A stretch of 64,000 nt of DNA from Collinsella tanakaei (GTDB lineage Bacteria; Actinomycetota; Coriobacteriia; Coriobacteriales; Coriobacteriaceae): the NCBI RefSeq assembly GCF_030373545.1, contig NZ_JAUDCO010000001.1:309857-373856 (forward strand). The letters run 5' to 3'. A model generated the notes under the pieces. The model was given only the letters and a program-made list of their open reading frames with translations, was not told the origin of the DNA and did not search any database. Shown here piece after piece: positions 7,677 through 16,040 of this stretch. Both the position numbers and the translations under genes were made by a program. The stretch's first letter is position 1. Each line of letters begins with the position of its first letter.

Positions 7677-8771
7677 ATGGCGACACGTTCCGTCATTCCG
7701 TTCGGCCCGCAGCATCCGGTGCTGCCCGAGCCGGTTCACCTGGACCTCGTGGTCGAGGACGAGCGCGTGGTCGAGGCCATCCCGCAGATCGGCTTTGTCC
7801 ACCGCGGCCTGGAGAAGCTCGTCCAGAAGCGCGACTACAACCAGTTCGTCTACGTCGCTGAGCGCGTCTGCGGCATCTGCAGCTTCGGCCATGGCTACGG
7901 CTACGCTGCGGCGACCGAGAAGCTGCTGGGCATCGAGGTGCCGCGTCGCGTCGACTACCTGCGCGCCATTCTCGAGGAGCTTTCGCGCATCCACTCGCAC
8001 CTGCTGTGGCTGGGCTTGCTCGCCGACGGCTTCGGCTTCGAGAGCCTGTTCAACCACTGCTGGCGCCTGCGCGAGACCATCCTGGATATCTTCCAGAAGA
8101 CCTGCGGCGGCCGCATCATCCTGTCCATCTGCATCGTCGGCGGCATGGCGCACGATATTGACGACGCGATGCTGCGCGAGGTGTGCGACGAGCTCGACGG
8201 CCTGCGCCGCGAGTACAAGATCATCGTCGACACCATGCTGAACGACAGCTCCGTGCGCAGCCGTCTGTGCGGCGTGGGCTACATCTCGTTTGAGGACGCC
8301 CTCGAGCTGTCGATGGTCGGCCCGTTTGCCAAGGGCTCGGGCATCGAGCACGACATGCGCTCGACCGGTTTCGGCGCCTATGGCGACCTGGAGCACTTCC
8401 AGCCCATCATCTCCACCGAGGGCGACTGCTACGCCCGCTGCAAGGTGCGCTGCGAGGAGGTCTACCAGGCTATCGACATCATCAAGGAGCTCGTCGCCAA
8501 GATTCCGCACGACGGCATCGGCGGCAAGCCCGGCCCCAAGGTGCTGCCGCCCGAGAACAGCCGCGCCCACGTGCTCATCGAGCAGCCCCGCGGCGAGGCG
8601 TTCTACTATGTGCGCGGCAACGGCACCAAGTTCCTGGACCGCTTCCGCCTGCGCACCCCGACCTCGCAGAACCTCGCCGGCATGGTGCGCGCGCTGCAGG
8701 GCGTCGACCTCGCCGACGTGCCCATGATCATCCTGACGATCGACCCGTGCATCAGCTGCACGGAAAGGTAG
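7677..8771 (+). CDS. [NiFe] hydrogenase large subunit, NuoD/EchE-like
   Basis: 364 residues. The NiFe ligands are visible as the L1 motif RVCGIC (C65, C68) and the L2 motif DPCISC (C358, C361). The protein ends with TER immediately after the last ligand. There is therefore no C-terminal extension for a maturation endopeptidase to remove, a feature known for Ech/CooH-type group 4 enzymes. The enzyme makes or oxidises H2, coupled to ferredoxin and ion pumping. The ATG at 7677 follows AAGGAAGGGG and lies just after the upstream stop; a longer in-frame extension overlaps the EchD tail and is not coding. Confidence 0.93.
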   Translation: MATRSVIPFGPQHPVLPEPVHLDLVVEDERVVEAIPQIGFVHRGLEKLVQKRDYNQFVYVAERVCGICSFGHGYGYAAATEKLLGIEVPRRVDYLRAILEELSRIHSHLLWLGLLADGFGFESLFNHCWRLRETILDIFQKTCGGRIILSICIVGGMAHDIDDAMLREVCDELDGLRREYKIIVDTMLNDSSVRSRLCGVGYISFEDALELSMVGPFAKGSGIEHDMRSTGFGAYGDLEHFQPIISTEGDCYARCKVRCEEVYQAIDIIKELVAKIPHDGIGGKPGPKVLPPENSRAHVLIEQPRGEAFYYVRGNGTKFLDRFRLRTPTSQNLAGMVRALQGVDLADVPMIILTIDPCISCTER

Positions 8772-8778
8772 GCGACGT

Positions 8779-9408
8779 ATGGGATCTTTTAACCTTGCCA
8801 AGATGACGCTCGGGTCGCTGTTCAAAAAGCCCGCGACGGTGCGCTATCCGTACGAGAAGCGCGACATCCCCGGGCTGTTCCCCCATATGCGCGGCCATGT
8901 GGTCAACGACGTCGAGAACTGCATCATGTGCGGCATGTGCGCCCGCGTGTGCCCGGCCGACGCGATCACCGTTGACCGCAAGGCCGGCGACTGGACGATC
9001 GATCCGTATCGCTGCATCCAGTGCTCCTCGTGCGTGCACGAGTGCCCGAAGCACTGCCTGAGCATGGACGTGTTCAACACCGAGCCCACCACGGAGCTCC
9101 ACACGGTGACCGAGCACCGCGATATGCCGGCCAAGCCCGCTGCTAAGGCGGCCGGCGCCGCCGGTGCGGGCGCTGGCGCTGGCGCTGCCAAGCCCAAGCG
9201 CGAGCTCACGCCCGAGCAGCAGGCCCGCGTCGAGGCCGCCCGCAAGGCCGCAGCTGCCAAGAAGGCCGCCAAGGCCGCTGCCGAGGGCGCGGGGGATGCC
9301 GCTGCACCCGAGGCTGCCCCTGCCGCCAAGGAGCCGCCCGCGACCGAGCCCGCCGAGGCATCCGCTGCACCCGCAGAGCCCGCAGCCGAGCCAAAGGCGA
9401 CCGAGTAG
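8779..9408 (+). CDS. Hydrogenase ferredoxin-like subunit, NuoI/EchF-like, with Ala/Pro-rich tail
   Basis: 209 residues. Two [4Fe-4S] motifs are visible: C48-x2-C51-x2-C54-x3-C58 and C79-x2-C82-x2-C85-x3-C89. This is the electron entry/exit subunit of the complex. From about residue 115 the sequence is an Ala/Lys/Glu/Pro-rich tail of about 95 residues, like the one on the EchD-like subunit. It is the last gene of the operon and is followed by a terminator. No formate dehydrogenase and no hyp maturation genes are present in the window. Confidence 0.9.
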   Translation: MGSFNLAKMTLGSLFKKPATVRYPYEKRDIPGLFPHMRGHVVNDVENCIMCGMCARVCPADAITVDRKAGDWTIDPYRCIQCSSCVHECPKHCLSMDVFNTEPTTELHTVTEHRDMPAKPAAKAAGAAGAGAGAGAAKPKRELTPEQQARVEAARKAAAAKKAAKAAAEGAGDAAAPEAAPAAKEPPATEPAEASAAPAEPAAEPKATE

Positions 9409-9448
9409 CGCGACTGCCTCAGAAGCCTCAGACGCTACGCGACAGCAA

Positions 9449-9485
9449 AGCGCCCGCCGACCTCGCAGGTCGACGGGCGCTTTTG
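9449..9485. terminator. Bidirectional terminator between hydrogenase operon and ABC gene
   Basis: A GC-rich hairpin (9449-9464 with 9468-9480, one bulge) is followed by TTTTGTG on the plus strand. It lies between two convergent genes and could serve both. Confidence 0.8.
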
Positions 9486-9542
9486 TGTCAGTTATGCGAC
9501 GGAGTCGACAGGCCGCTCCGCCGTCGGCTCCTATGGTTCGGG

Positions 9543-11582
9543 TTAGCGGCGACCCTCGTCGGCAGCCATCTTCTTCTCAACGTTGGTGATGACGTGGATC
9601 AGCGGGATGGTCACGACCAGGTAGTAGAGGGCGGCCACGATGTAGGGCGTGATGTTGCCGGTCGTGGCGGTGAGGTTCTTGGAGAACATCATCAGCTCCA
9701 TGACGCCCACGCTCGACAGCAGCGAGGTGTCCTTATAGAGCATGACGAGCTCGCTGGTCATGGTGGGGATCACGCGGCGGAACGTCTGCGGCAGGATGAT
9801 GAGCGTCATCGTGCTCATGAAGCCGAAGCCCTGCGAACGGGCGGCCTCAAACTGGCCGCGCGGGATGGACTGGATGCCCGCGCGGAAGATCTCGGCGAGG
9901 TAGGCCGAGCAGTTGATGGCGAGCACGCCGATGCCGAGCGGCAGGTTGGGCAGGTTGAGCCCGATCATGGGGAAGCCGAAGAAGGCGATGTAGATCTGCA
10001 GGAACAGCGGCGTGCCGCGCAGCACGTTGATATAGGTGATGGCGATGGCGCGCAGCGGCTTGTAGCGGCTGATCTTCATGAAGGTGATCACGAGCGCCAG
10101 CGGAACGGCGAGCGGGAAGCCGATGACGGTGACGAGCAGAGCGGCGCCCCAGCCCTGGAACAGCGACGCGATGGAGGTCACGATATACTGCGGGCGGAAG
10201 AACATGCCCAAGAACGGGTTGGCGTTCCACGCCTGAACCCACGGTTGGGCGTCGAGCCACTGGACGGCCGTCTGCACGAACGTGCTCTCGGAGACGGCGA
10301 TCGTGGGGCTCGCGGGAAGCTCGTGCGAAGCGCCGTCGTCAGTGGTGTAGGTGCCGCCCACGGCGTAGGCTCCCGCCTGGCTGGGGAACAGCACGCCGTC
10401 GACCTCAACGGTGAGCTGGGTGCCTGCGGGCGCGGGCTCGGCGAGGTCGATGACAAGCGCGGAGTCGTCAAGATGCGACTCGGTGGCGAGCTTGGTGCGG
10501 TCGAGCCCGTCAACAGCGTAGACCGTGGCGCCCGAGTCCTCGAAGGAGCCGCCCTCGGGCAGCGTGAGCGCAAGCTGGGTGACGGAGCCCTCGGTTCCGA
10601 CGACGGCCTCCCAGGTCAGGCGCGTGGCGATACCGCCGAGCACGGCCGTCCCGCCGTCCTCGTTGGACTGCGCGCTCGCCGTGGTGACGGCAAGGGTCGC
10701 CGGTGTCTCGGTGACGGCGTCGCCGGAGCCCGCCTCGGTGCCCGTGGTGTCACCGGAGCTCGTCGGGGGTACGCCGAACCACGTCTCGTACAGCTCGGCG
10801 TAGCGGCCGTCGGCGCGGATGGCTGCGAGCGCCTCGTTGATGGCGGCGGTCAGCTCGGGGTTGTCCTTGCTCACGGCGATGCCGAACTGCTCGCCGGTGG
10901 GGACCTCTTCGATGATCTGCATGCTCGTGAACGAGTTGGAGACCATCCACTGCTCGACGGGCAGGTCGCACACGACGCCCTGGCACTGGTCGCTCATGAC
11001 GGCGGTGAAAGCGGCGGTCCAGTCGTCAAAGTTGACGGTCTGGGCGTTGGGCAGGTGCTCGATGGCCCACTGCTCGGACGTGGTGCCCGACTGGACGGCG
11101 ATGCGCACGCCGGCGGTGTTGAGCGACTCGACGGTGTCGTAGCCGCCGCCCTTGACGGTGGCGATACCCTGGTTGGAGTCCATGTAGGGGTCGGTGAAGT
11201 CGACCTCCTCCAGGCGCTCGTCGTTGATGGTGATGTTGCAGGCACCGACGTCGGTCTTAACCGCCTGTTTGGTCATGGGGATGATGCTGTCAAATTTCTG
11301 CGCGGGCAGGTAGTTGAGCTCGAGGCCGAGCTCCTCGGCGATCATGCCCATGAGTTCATAGGTGAAGCCCTGCGGCTGGCCGTCATCGGTGGTGTACTCG
11401 AACGGCGGGGTGGCAAGGTCGCTCGCAACGGTGAGCTTGCCTTCTTCGACCAGGGCAAACGAGCTTTGGTCGTCGGCAGGCGACGAGCAGCCTGCCAATG
11501 CGACGCTCACGACGACGAGCGCGCAGGCGACAATCGCGGCAAACAGGCGACGGATCGACAGGCTTGGGTGTGAATAAGGCAT
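9543..11582 (-). CDS. Amino-acid ABC transporter, substrate-binding lipoprotein fused to permease
   Basis: 679 residues. An N-terminal signal peptide has a lipobox ending at C32 (ALAGC). Residues about 45-275 are a periplasmic-binding-protein type 3 domain (polar amino acids). About 285-425 is an additional beta-rich stretch of unknown role, flanked by Thr/Ser/Glu-rich linkers. About 455-675 is a HisM/GlnP-type permease with the EAA-like loop around EAARSQGFG. Binding-protein/permease fusions are known, but the inserted middle domain is unusual. The ATG at 11582 has AAAGG 8 bases upstream; a TTG seven codons earlier is less likely. No ATPase gene is adjacent, so it must be encoded elsewhere. 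Confidence 0.88.
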   Translation of the reverse strand: MPYSHPSLSIRRLFAAIVACALVVVSVALAGCSSPADDQSSFALVEEGKLTVASDLATPPFEYTTDDGQPQGFTYELMGMIAEELGLELNYLPAQKFDSIIPMTKQAVKTDVGACNITINDERLEEVDFTDPYMDSNQGIATVKGGGYDTVESLNTAGVRIAVQSGTTSEQWAIEHLPNAQTVNFDDWTAAFTAVMSDQCQGVVCDLPVEQWMVSNSFTSMQIIEEVPTGEQFGIAVSKDNPELTAAINEALAAIRADGRYAELYETWFGVPPTSSGDTTGTEAGSGDAVTETPATLAVTTASAQSNEDGGTAVLGGIATRLTWEAVVGTEGSVTQLALTLPEGGSFEDSGATVYAVDGLDRTKLATESHLDDSALVIDLAEPAPAGTQLTVEVDGVLFPSQAGAYAVGGTYTTDDGASHELPASPTIAVSESTFVQTAVQWLDAQPWVQAWNANPFLGMFFRPQYIVTSIASLFQGWGAALLVTVIGFPLAVPLALVITFMKISRYKPLRAIAITYINVLRGTPLFLQIYIAFFGFPMIGLNLPNLPLGIGVLAINCSAYLAEIFRAGIQSIPRGQFEAARSQGFGFMSTMTLIILPQTFRRVIPTMTSELVMLYKDTSLLSSVGVMELMMFSKNLTATTGNITPYIVAALYYLVVTIPLIHVITNVEKKMAADEGRR

Positions 11583-11876
11583 AAAGTGCCTTTCATCCGA
11601 CAAACATACAGACTAAGAATACCATGAGCATGAAACCTCACCATTACGGCACATCATAAGAGGCATCAGCCCATACGCTATGGCATCGCACTGCCATATC
11701 CGACCCCCTGCTATGGGGCGAGCGGCTCCTCCTGGTGGGCCAGCGCTGGCGTCCTGCTCATTTTTCATGTTCTTGCTGCCCGCCCGCTGACCGCTGCGTC
11801 TGAGTGCGCATAATGTCCAACGTAATCCATTGTGGTAAAAACCGCGCGTCACGTGCGCTGAGCGAGGGGACCGTCT
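11583..11876. other. Divergent intergenic region (ABC gene / MurE-like gene)
   Basis: 294 bases, presumably holding both promoters. No consensus promoter pair or hairpin is clear. A GAGGGGA ribosome-binding site at about 11864 serves the MurE-like gene. Confidence 0.4.
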
Positions 11877-13403
11877 ATGCCGCAGGCTGTTCAGATGACC
11901 TATCCGCTTTCCCATTACATTGAGGTGCTCGAGGCCGCCGGCGTGCTGCGCTGCGCGCCGCAGGATGCCGACGACATCCAGATCGCTTTTGCGACGGACG
12001 ACTCGCGCGCCGCCGTCCCGGGGACGCTGTTTGTCTGCAAGGGAGCCGCCTTCAAGAGCGATTACCTCGTGGGCGCCATCGAAGCCGGCGCGGTCGCCTA
12101 TGTCTCCGAGACCGACTACGACGTGGACGCGCCCTGCCTGCTGGTCGACAACATCCGCCTGACGCTCGCCGTGCTGGCCGACACCGCCTACGCGCATCCG
12201 TCCGGCCGCGTGCAGGTGTGCGCCTTCACGGGCACCAAGGGCAAGACCACGAGCGCCTACTATCTCAAGAGCGTGCTGGATGAGCATGCCCGCCGCTGCG
12301 GATGCCATACCGCCGGCCTGTTTTCGAGCATCGAGTTCGACGACGGCGTCGACGCCGGGATCTCCAAGCTCACGACGCCCGAGGCCTTCCAGCTTGAGCG
12401 CCAGCTCGCCAACGCCGTGGAGAGCGGCATCGAGCACGTGGTCATGGAGGCTTCGAGCCAGGCGCTCAAGTACGACCGCACCGCCTGCGTGGAGTTCGCG
12501 GTGGGAGCGTTCACCAACATCGGTGAGGACCACATCTCGCCGATTGAGCATCCGACGTTCGAGGATTACTTCAGCAGCAAGTTGAAGCTGTTCGCGCAGA
12601 GCCGAGCGGCGGTGGTCAACCTCGACATGGACCATGTGGACCGCGTGCTCGATGCGGCGCAGGCCTGCGAGCGCGTCGTGACCTACTCGCTGGAGGACGA
12701 GCACGCCGACGTCTATGCCGGGCAGCTCACCCATACCGATCGCGGCATCGTGGCCCGCGTGCGCACGCCGCGCTTCACCGACGACGTGCTGGTGGCCACG
12801 CCGGTCAAGTTCAATATCTCCAACGCGCTCGGCGCCATCGCGTGCGCCGAAGCCCTCGGCATCGAGCGCGAGGCCATCGTCCACGGGTTCGAGCACCTGC
12901 GGGTGCCCGGGCGCATGGAGCTCTATCCCACCGAGAGCGGTCGCATCGTGGGCGTGGTGGACTTCGCCCACAACGGCATGAGCCTCGAGACCATGCTGCG
13001 CGACCTGCACGAGAACTACCCCGACCGCGAGCTCGCCGTCGTGTTCGGCGCGACGGGCGGCAAGGGCGTTGACCGCCGCGAGACCATGGGCATCGCAGCG
13101 GGCAAGTTTGCCGATCGCATCGTGATCACCGAGGACGACCCGGGTCCCGAGGATCCGGCGGACATCTGCGACACGATCGCCCATTTTGTTGAGGAGCAGG
13201 GCAACCATGCCTGGCAGATCGTGCTCGATCGCGAGGAAGCCATCCGCACCTGCGTGCGCGAGACGACGCGTCCGGCCGTGGTGATCGTGACCGGCAAGGG
13301 GCACGAGACGCGTATGCTGCGCAAGAGCGGCTCCGAGCCCTGCCGAGCGGACGGCCCCATGCTGCAGGAGGCCCTCGCCGCCTTCGAAGCCGGGGAGCTG
13401 TAA
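11877..13403 (+). CDS. MurE-like UDP-N-acetylmuramyl tripeptide ligase
   Basis: 508 residues. It is a Mur ligase with P-loop FTGTKGKTT at about 117-125, central motif EASSQAL and C-terminal domain motif FGATGGKGVDRRE. It adds the third amino acid of the peptidoglycan stem peptide in the cytoplasm. The specificity loop reads EDDPGPEDP where diaminopimelate-adding MurE enzymes have DNPR. This argues against a meso-diaminopimelate substrate and fits a lysine- or ornithine-type wall (inference). It stands apart from other mur genes in this window, so a specialised paralogue is possible. Confidence 0.82.
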   Translation: MPQAVQMTYPLSHYIEVLEAAGVLRCAPQDADDIQIAFATDDSRAAVPGTLFVCKGAAFKSDYLVGAIEAGAVAYVSETDYDVDAPCLLVDNIRLTLAVLADTAYAHPSGRVQVCAFTGTKGKTTSAYYLKSVLDEHARRCGCHTAGLFSSIEFDDGVDAGISKLTTPEAFQLERQLANAVESGIEHVVMEASSQALKYDRTACVEFAVGAFTNIGEDHISPIEHPTFEDYFSSKLKLFAQSRAAVVNLDMDHVDRVLDAAQACERVVTYSLEDEHADVYAGQLTHTDRGIVARVRTPRFTDDVLVATPVKFNISNALGAIACAEALGIEREAIVHGFEHLRVPGRMELYPTESGRIVGVVDFAHNGMSLETMLRDLHENYPDRELAVVFGATGGKGVDRRETMGIAAGKFADRIVITEDDPGPEDPADICDTIAHFVEEQGNHAWQIVLDREEAIRTCVRETTRPAVVIVTGKGHETRMLRKSGSEPCRADGPMLQEALAAFEAGEL

Positions 13404-13421
13404 GCGGACTGACAGGCTGAG

Positions 13422-13548
13422 ATGGGTCAGATGGGGACGTGTTCCGCCCAACCCATTTTGGGTCATGTCGCCCAAAATGGGTTGGACGGAAGACGTCCCC
13501 ATCTGGCCCAAAATGGGTTGGGCGGAACACGTCCCCATCTGACCCATT
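13422..13548. repeat. Palindromic repeat family A, three units (one forward, two reverse)
   Basis: Units lie at 13422-13462 (forward), 13471-13510 and 13507-13548 (both reverse). All contain the core TGGGGACGTGTTCC or its complement (one unit has GACGTCTTCC) and end in ACCCATTT-like borders. The first and third units can pair over nearly their full length. The unit is the same as in 684-828. It lies 37 bases upstream of the DUF362 gene, so it may be in its leader. Confidence 0.82.
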
Positions 13549-13585
13549 ACAATCGATACGTATTTCAAGAGAGAGGGGATACGTC

Positions 13586-14782
13586 ATGTCCGAGATCACC
13601 GAACCCGCCAAGGTGTACTTCTGTGACCTGCGCAGCCATGGTCGCGAGAGCCAGCTCGACAAGCTGAAGCGCCTGATCCGTCGCGCGGGCATCGACCAGA
13701 TCGATTTCGAGAACAAGTTCGTCGCCATCAAGATCCACTTCGGCGAGCTGGGCAACCTGAGCTTCCTGCGCCCCAACTACGCGCGCGCCGTCGCCGATGT
13801 GGTCAAGGAGCTGGGCGGCAAGCCTTTCCTCACCGACTGCAACACGCTGTACGTGGGCAGCCGCAAAAATGCGCTCGAGCACATCGACTGCGCGTACCAA
13901 AACGGCTTCACCCCGTATGCGACCGGCTGCCAGGTGATCATCGCCGACGGCCTCAAGGGCACCGACGAGACGCTCGTGCCGGTCAAGAACGGCGAGTACG
14001 TGAAGGAGGCCAAGATCGGTCACGCCCTCATGGACGCCGACATCGTCATCTCGCTCACGCACTTCAAGGGTCATGAGCAGGCAGGTTTTGGCGGCGCCAT
14101 GAAGAACCTGGGCATGGGCGGCGGCAGCCGTGCCGGCAAGATGGAGCAGCATTCTGCCGGCAAGCCGAATGTCCACACCGAGTCCTGCATCGGTTGCCAC
14201 GCCTGCGAGCGCATCTGCGCGCACGGCGCCATCAGCTTCGAGGCGACCCGCGAGCGCGAGCTCGCGAGCGGCAAGACCGTGACCGTGCCCGTGGCGCACA
14301 TCGACCACGACCGCTGCGTGGGCTGTGGCCGCTGCATCGGCGCCTGCAACCAGGACGCCATCGAGCCCGAGTACGACCAGGCAGTCGACGTCCTCAACTA
14401 CAAGATCGCCGAGTACACGCAGGCCGTGGTGCAGGATCGCCCCAACTTCCATATCTCCATCGCCATGGACATCTCGCCCAACTGCGACTGCCATGCCGAA
14501 AACGACACGCCCATCGTGCCCGACCTGGGCATGTTCGCGAGCTTCGACCCGGTCGCCATCGACCAGGCTGCGATCGACATGGCGCTTGCCGCACCGGCGC
14601 TGCCCAACACCGAGCTCACCGACATGCGCGCCAAGCTGGAGGCGGAAGGCGGCGTTCCCGAGCGCTGCGAGCACGATCACTTCAACATGACGCACCCGGA
14701 CACCAACTGGCGCTCGATGATCGAGCACGCCGAGAAGATCGGTCTGGGTACGAGCCACTACGAGCTCATCACCATGAAATAG
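13586..14782 (+). CDS. DUF362 protein with two [4Fe-4S] clusters
   Basis: 398 residues. An N-terminal DUF362 domain (about 5-190) contains KIHFGE and LTHFKGHEQAGFGGAMKNLG. A dicluster ferredoxin region follows, with C201-x2-C204-x2-C207-x3-C211 and a second CVGCGRCIGAC set near 248-258. The family is widespread in anaerobes and presumed to be redox-linked; its reaction is unknown. The ATG at 13586 has AGAGAGGGG upstream. An in-frame extension back to 13439 is made of repeat-A sequence and was rejected. Confidence 0.88.
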   Translation: MSEITEPAKVYFCDLRSHGRESQLDKLKRLIRRAGIDQIDFENKFVAIKIHFGELGNLSFLRPNYARAVADVVKELGGKPFLTDCNTLYVGSRKNALEHIDCAYQNGFTPYATGCQVIIADGLKGTDETLVPVKNGEYVKEAKIGHALMDADIVISLTHFKGHEQAGFGGAMKNLGMGGGSRAGKMEQHSAGKPNVHTESCIGCHACERICAHGAISFEATRERELASGKTVTVPVAHIDHDRCVGCGRCIGACNQDAIEPEYDQAVDVLNYKIAEYTQAVVQDRPNFHISIAMDISPNCDCHAENDTPIVPDLGMFASFDPVAIDQAAIDMALAAPALPNTELTDMRAKLEAEGGVPERCEHDHFNMTHPDTNWRSMIEHAEKIGLGTSHYELITMK

Positions 14783-14791
14783 GCCGCAAGG

Positions 14792-14824
14792 GCGACAAGG
14801 TGGTGCCAGGTGCAAACCTGTCGC
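14792..14824 (-). repeat. 33-bp palindromic repeat family C, copy 2
   Basis: Read on the minus strand it matches copy 1 (990-1022): same ends and the same CTGGCACCA core. It lies 10 bases after the DUF362 stop codon, where it may also act as a transcript end. Confidence 0.7.
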
Positions 14825-15037
14825 CAAGAGATGTACGACGGGGGCGATCCTGCATCCAGCGGGGTCGCCCTTGCGCTATCGGGCGCACGGAACGCGCCGG
14901 CCGCAAGCGGGCGCCCCGGCATTGGTCGTCTCAAGCACATCCTGCCTGATATCCCTGTGCGCCCCTATCATCTTTTGCAAGTTTCGACTTTTTTGCGAGT
15001 TTCGACCTCGCGCGCATCCTGCCCGCATGCGACGAGC

Positions 15038-15070
15038 CCGACAAGTTTGTACCCGGCACCAACTTGTCGC
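15038..15070 (+). repeat. 33-bp palindromic repeat family C, copy 3
   Basis: CGACAAGTTTG and CAACTTGTCG pair around CCGGCACC. It lies in the same 352-bp gap as copy 2, in opposite orientation. The rest of the gap (14825-15037) has a weak hairpin near 14841-14870 and an imperfect direct repeat (GCRAGTTTCGAC) near 14978. No gene is seen in it. Confidence 0.68.
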
Positions 15071-15134
15071 TGGCGGGTCCAAGCGATTCTGCTATGATTT
15101 TGAGCAGTCTATATTTGGAGGATCGCTCAGCAAC

Positions 15135-15965
15135 ATGTCCGCATCAGGCGACAGTTCCACATCGCGAAGTACCACGGGGCCGGACGCTCAGGCCGCCCCG
15201 GTGCCCCAATCTGACGAATCCCTCCCCGCTTCTTCGGAGGCCGACGTTTGCGCGACGTGTCCCAAGCGCCGTCGGTCGTGCCCCAAGTACCCGCGCCCCG
15301 CGCATGACAAACACTCCGCCGAGAAGGAGCCCCCGCACTACACGGTGGGCGAGGAGATCGCGAACTCAATCACCCATGGCATCGGTGTGCTGCTCGGTAT
15401 CGCCGGCTTGGTGCTGCTGATCGTCAAGGCGGCGCTCGACGGCGCGCAGCCCGCGTACATGGCGTCGGCCATCGTCTTCGGCGTCTCCATCATCCTCGAG
15501 TACCTGGCCTCCACGCTCTACCACGCCATCCAGGTGCCGGCCGCGAAGCGCGTCTTCCGCATCATCGACCACAGCTGCATCTACCTGCTCATCGCGGGTT
15601 CCTACACACCGTTTTTGCTCATTACGCTCGAGCCGTACGGCGGCATCGTCATGTTCGTGGTCATCTGGACGCTCACCATCGCCGGCATCTCCTTCGAGAT
15701 CATCGGCCGCCAGCGCCAGCCGCGCTGGGTCACCATCCTTATCTACCTCATCATGGGATGGCTCGTCGTGTTTCGCCTGCCGCAGCTCGTGGCGGCGCTC
15801 GAGCCCCTCGCCTTGGCACTACTCGTGGTCGGCGGCCTGTGCTACACCGTCGGCTGCGCCTTCTACCTTATGAAGAAGATCCGCTATATGCACAGCGTCT
15901 GGCACCTGTGGGTGCTTGCCGGAAGCGTCTTCATCTTCATGGTGGTGATTCTTTTCGTGATCTAA
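15135..15965 (+). CDS. Hemolysin III / PAQR-family membrane protein with Cys-rich N-terminus
   Basis: 276 residues. Seven membrane helices begin near residue 80. The family His and Ser residues appear in STLYH, IIDHSCIY and the C-terminal HSVWHLW. The family is predicted to hold a metal-dependent hydrolase-like site in the membrane. The first 75 residues are an extra cytoplasmic segment with C-x2-C and a further Cys in CATCPKRRRSCPKYP, which could bind a metal (inference). The only upstream GGAGG lies 13 bases before the ATG, an unusually long gap. The next gene starts 75 bases downstream. Confidence 0.85.
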   Translation: MSASGDSSTSRSTTGPDAQAAPVPQSDESLPASSEADVCATCPKRRRSCPKYPRPAHDKHSAEKEPPHYTVGEEIANSITHGIGVLLGIAGLVLLIVKAALDGAQPAYMASAIVFGVSIILEYLASTLYHAIQVPAAKRVFRIIDHSCIYLLIAGSYTPFLLITLEPYGGIVMFVVIWTLTIAGISFEIIGRQRQPRWVTILIYLIMGWLVVFRLPQLVAALEPLALALLVVGGLCYTVGCAFYLMKKIRYMHSVWHLWVLAGSVFIFMVVILFVI

Positions 15966-16040
15966 GCCATGTCGCCAGACGGCGCGCCGTCCGGCTCACC
16001 CGCTGTCTACCACTCGATTTCGGAGGTTCGATCTACCAAC

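Noticed and set aside
3560..9408. Formate hydrogenlyase (Hyc/Hyf) operon
   Set aside because: NuoC- and NuoD-like subunits are separate, the large subunit has no cleavable tail, gene order equals ech, and no formate dehydrogenase is adjacent; Ech-type fits better, though related.
13422..13667. Possible small ORF MGQMGTCSAQPILG...
   Set aside because: Encoded by repeat family A units; the same peptide pattern recurs only because the DNA repeat does.
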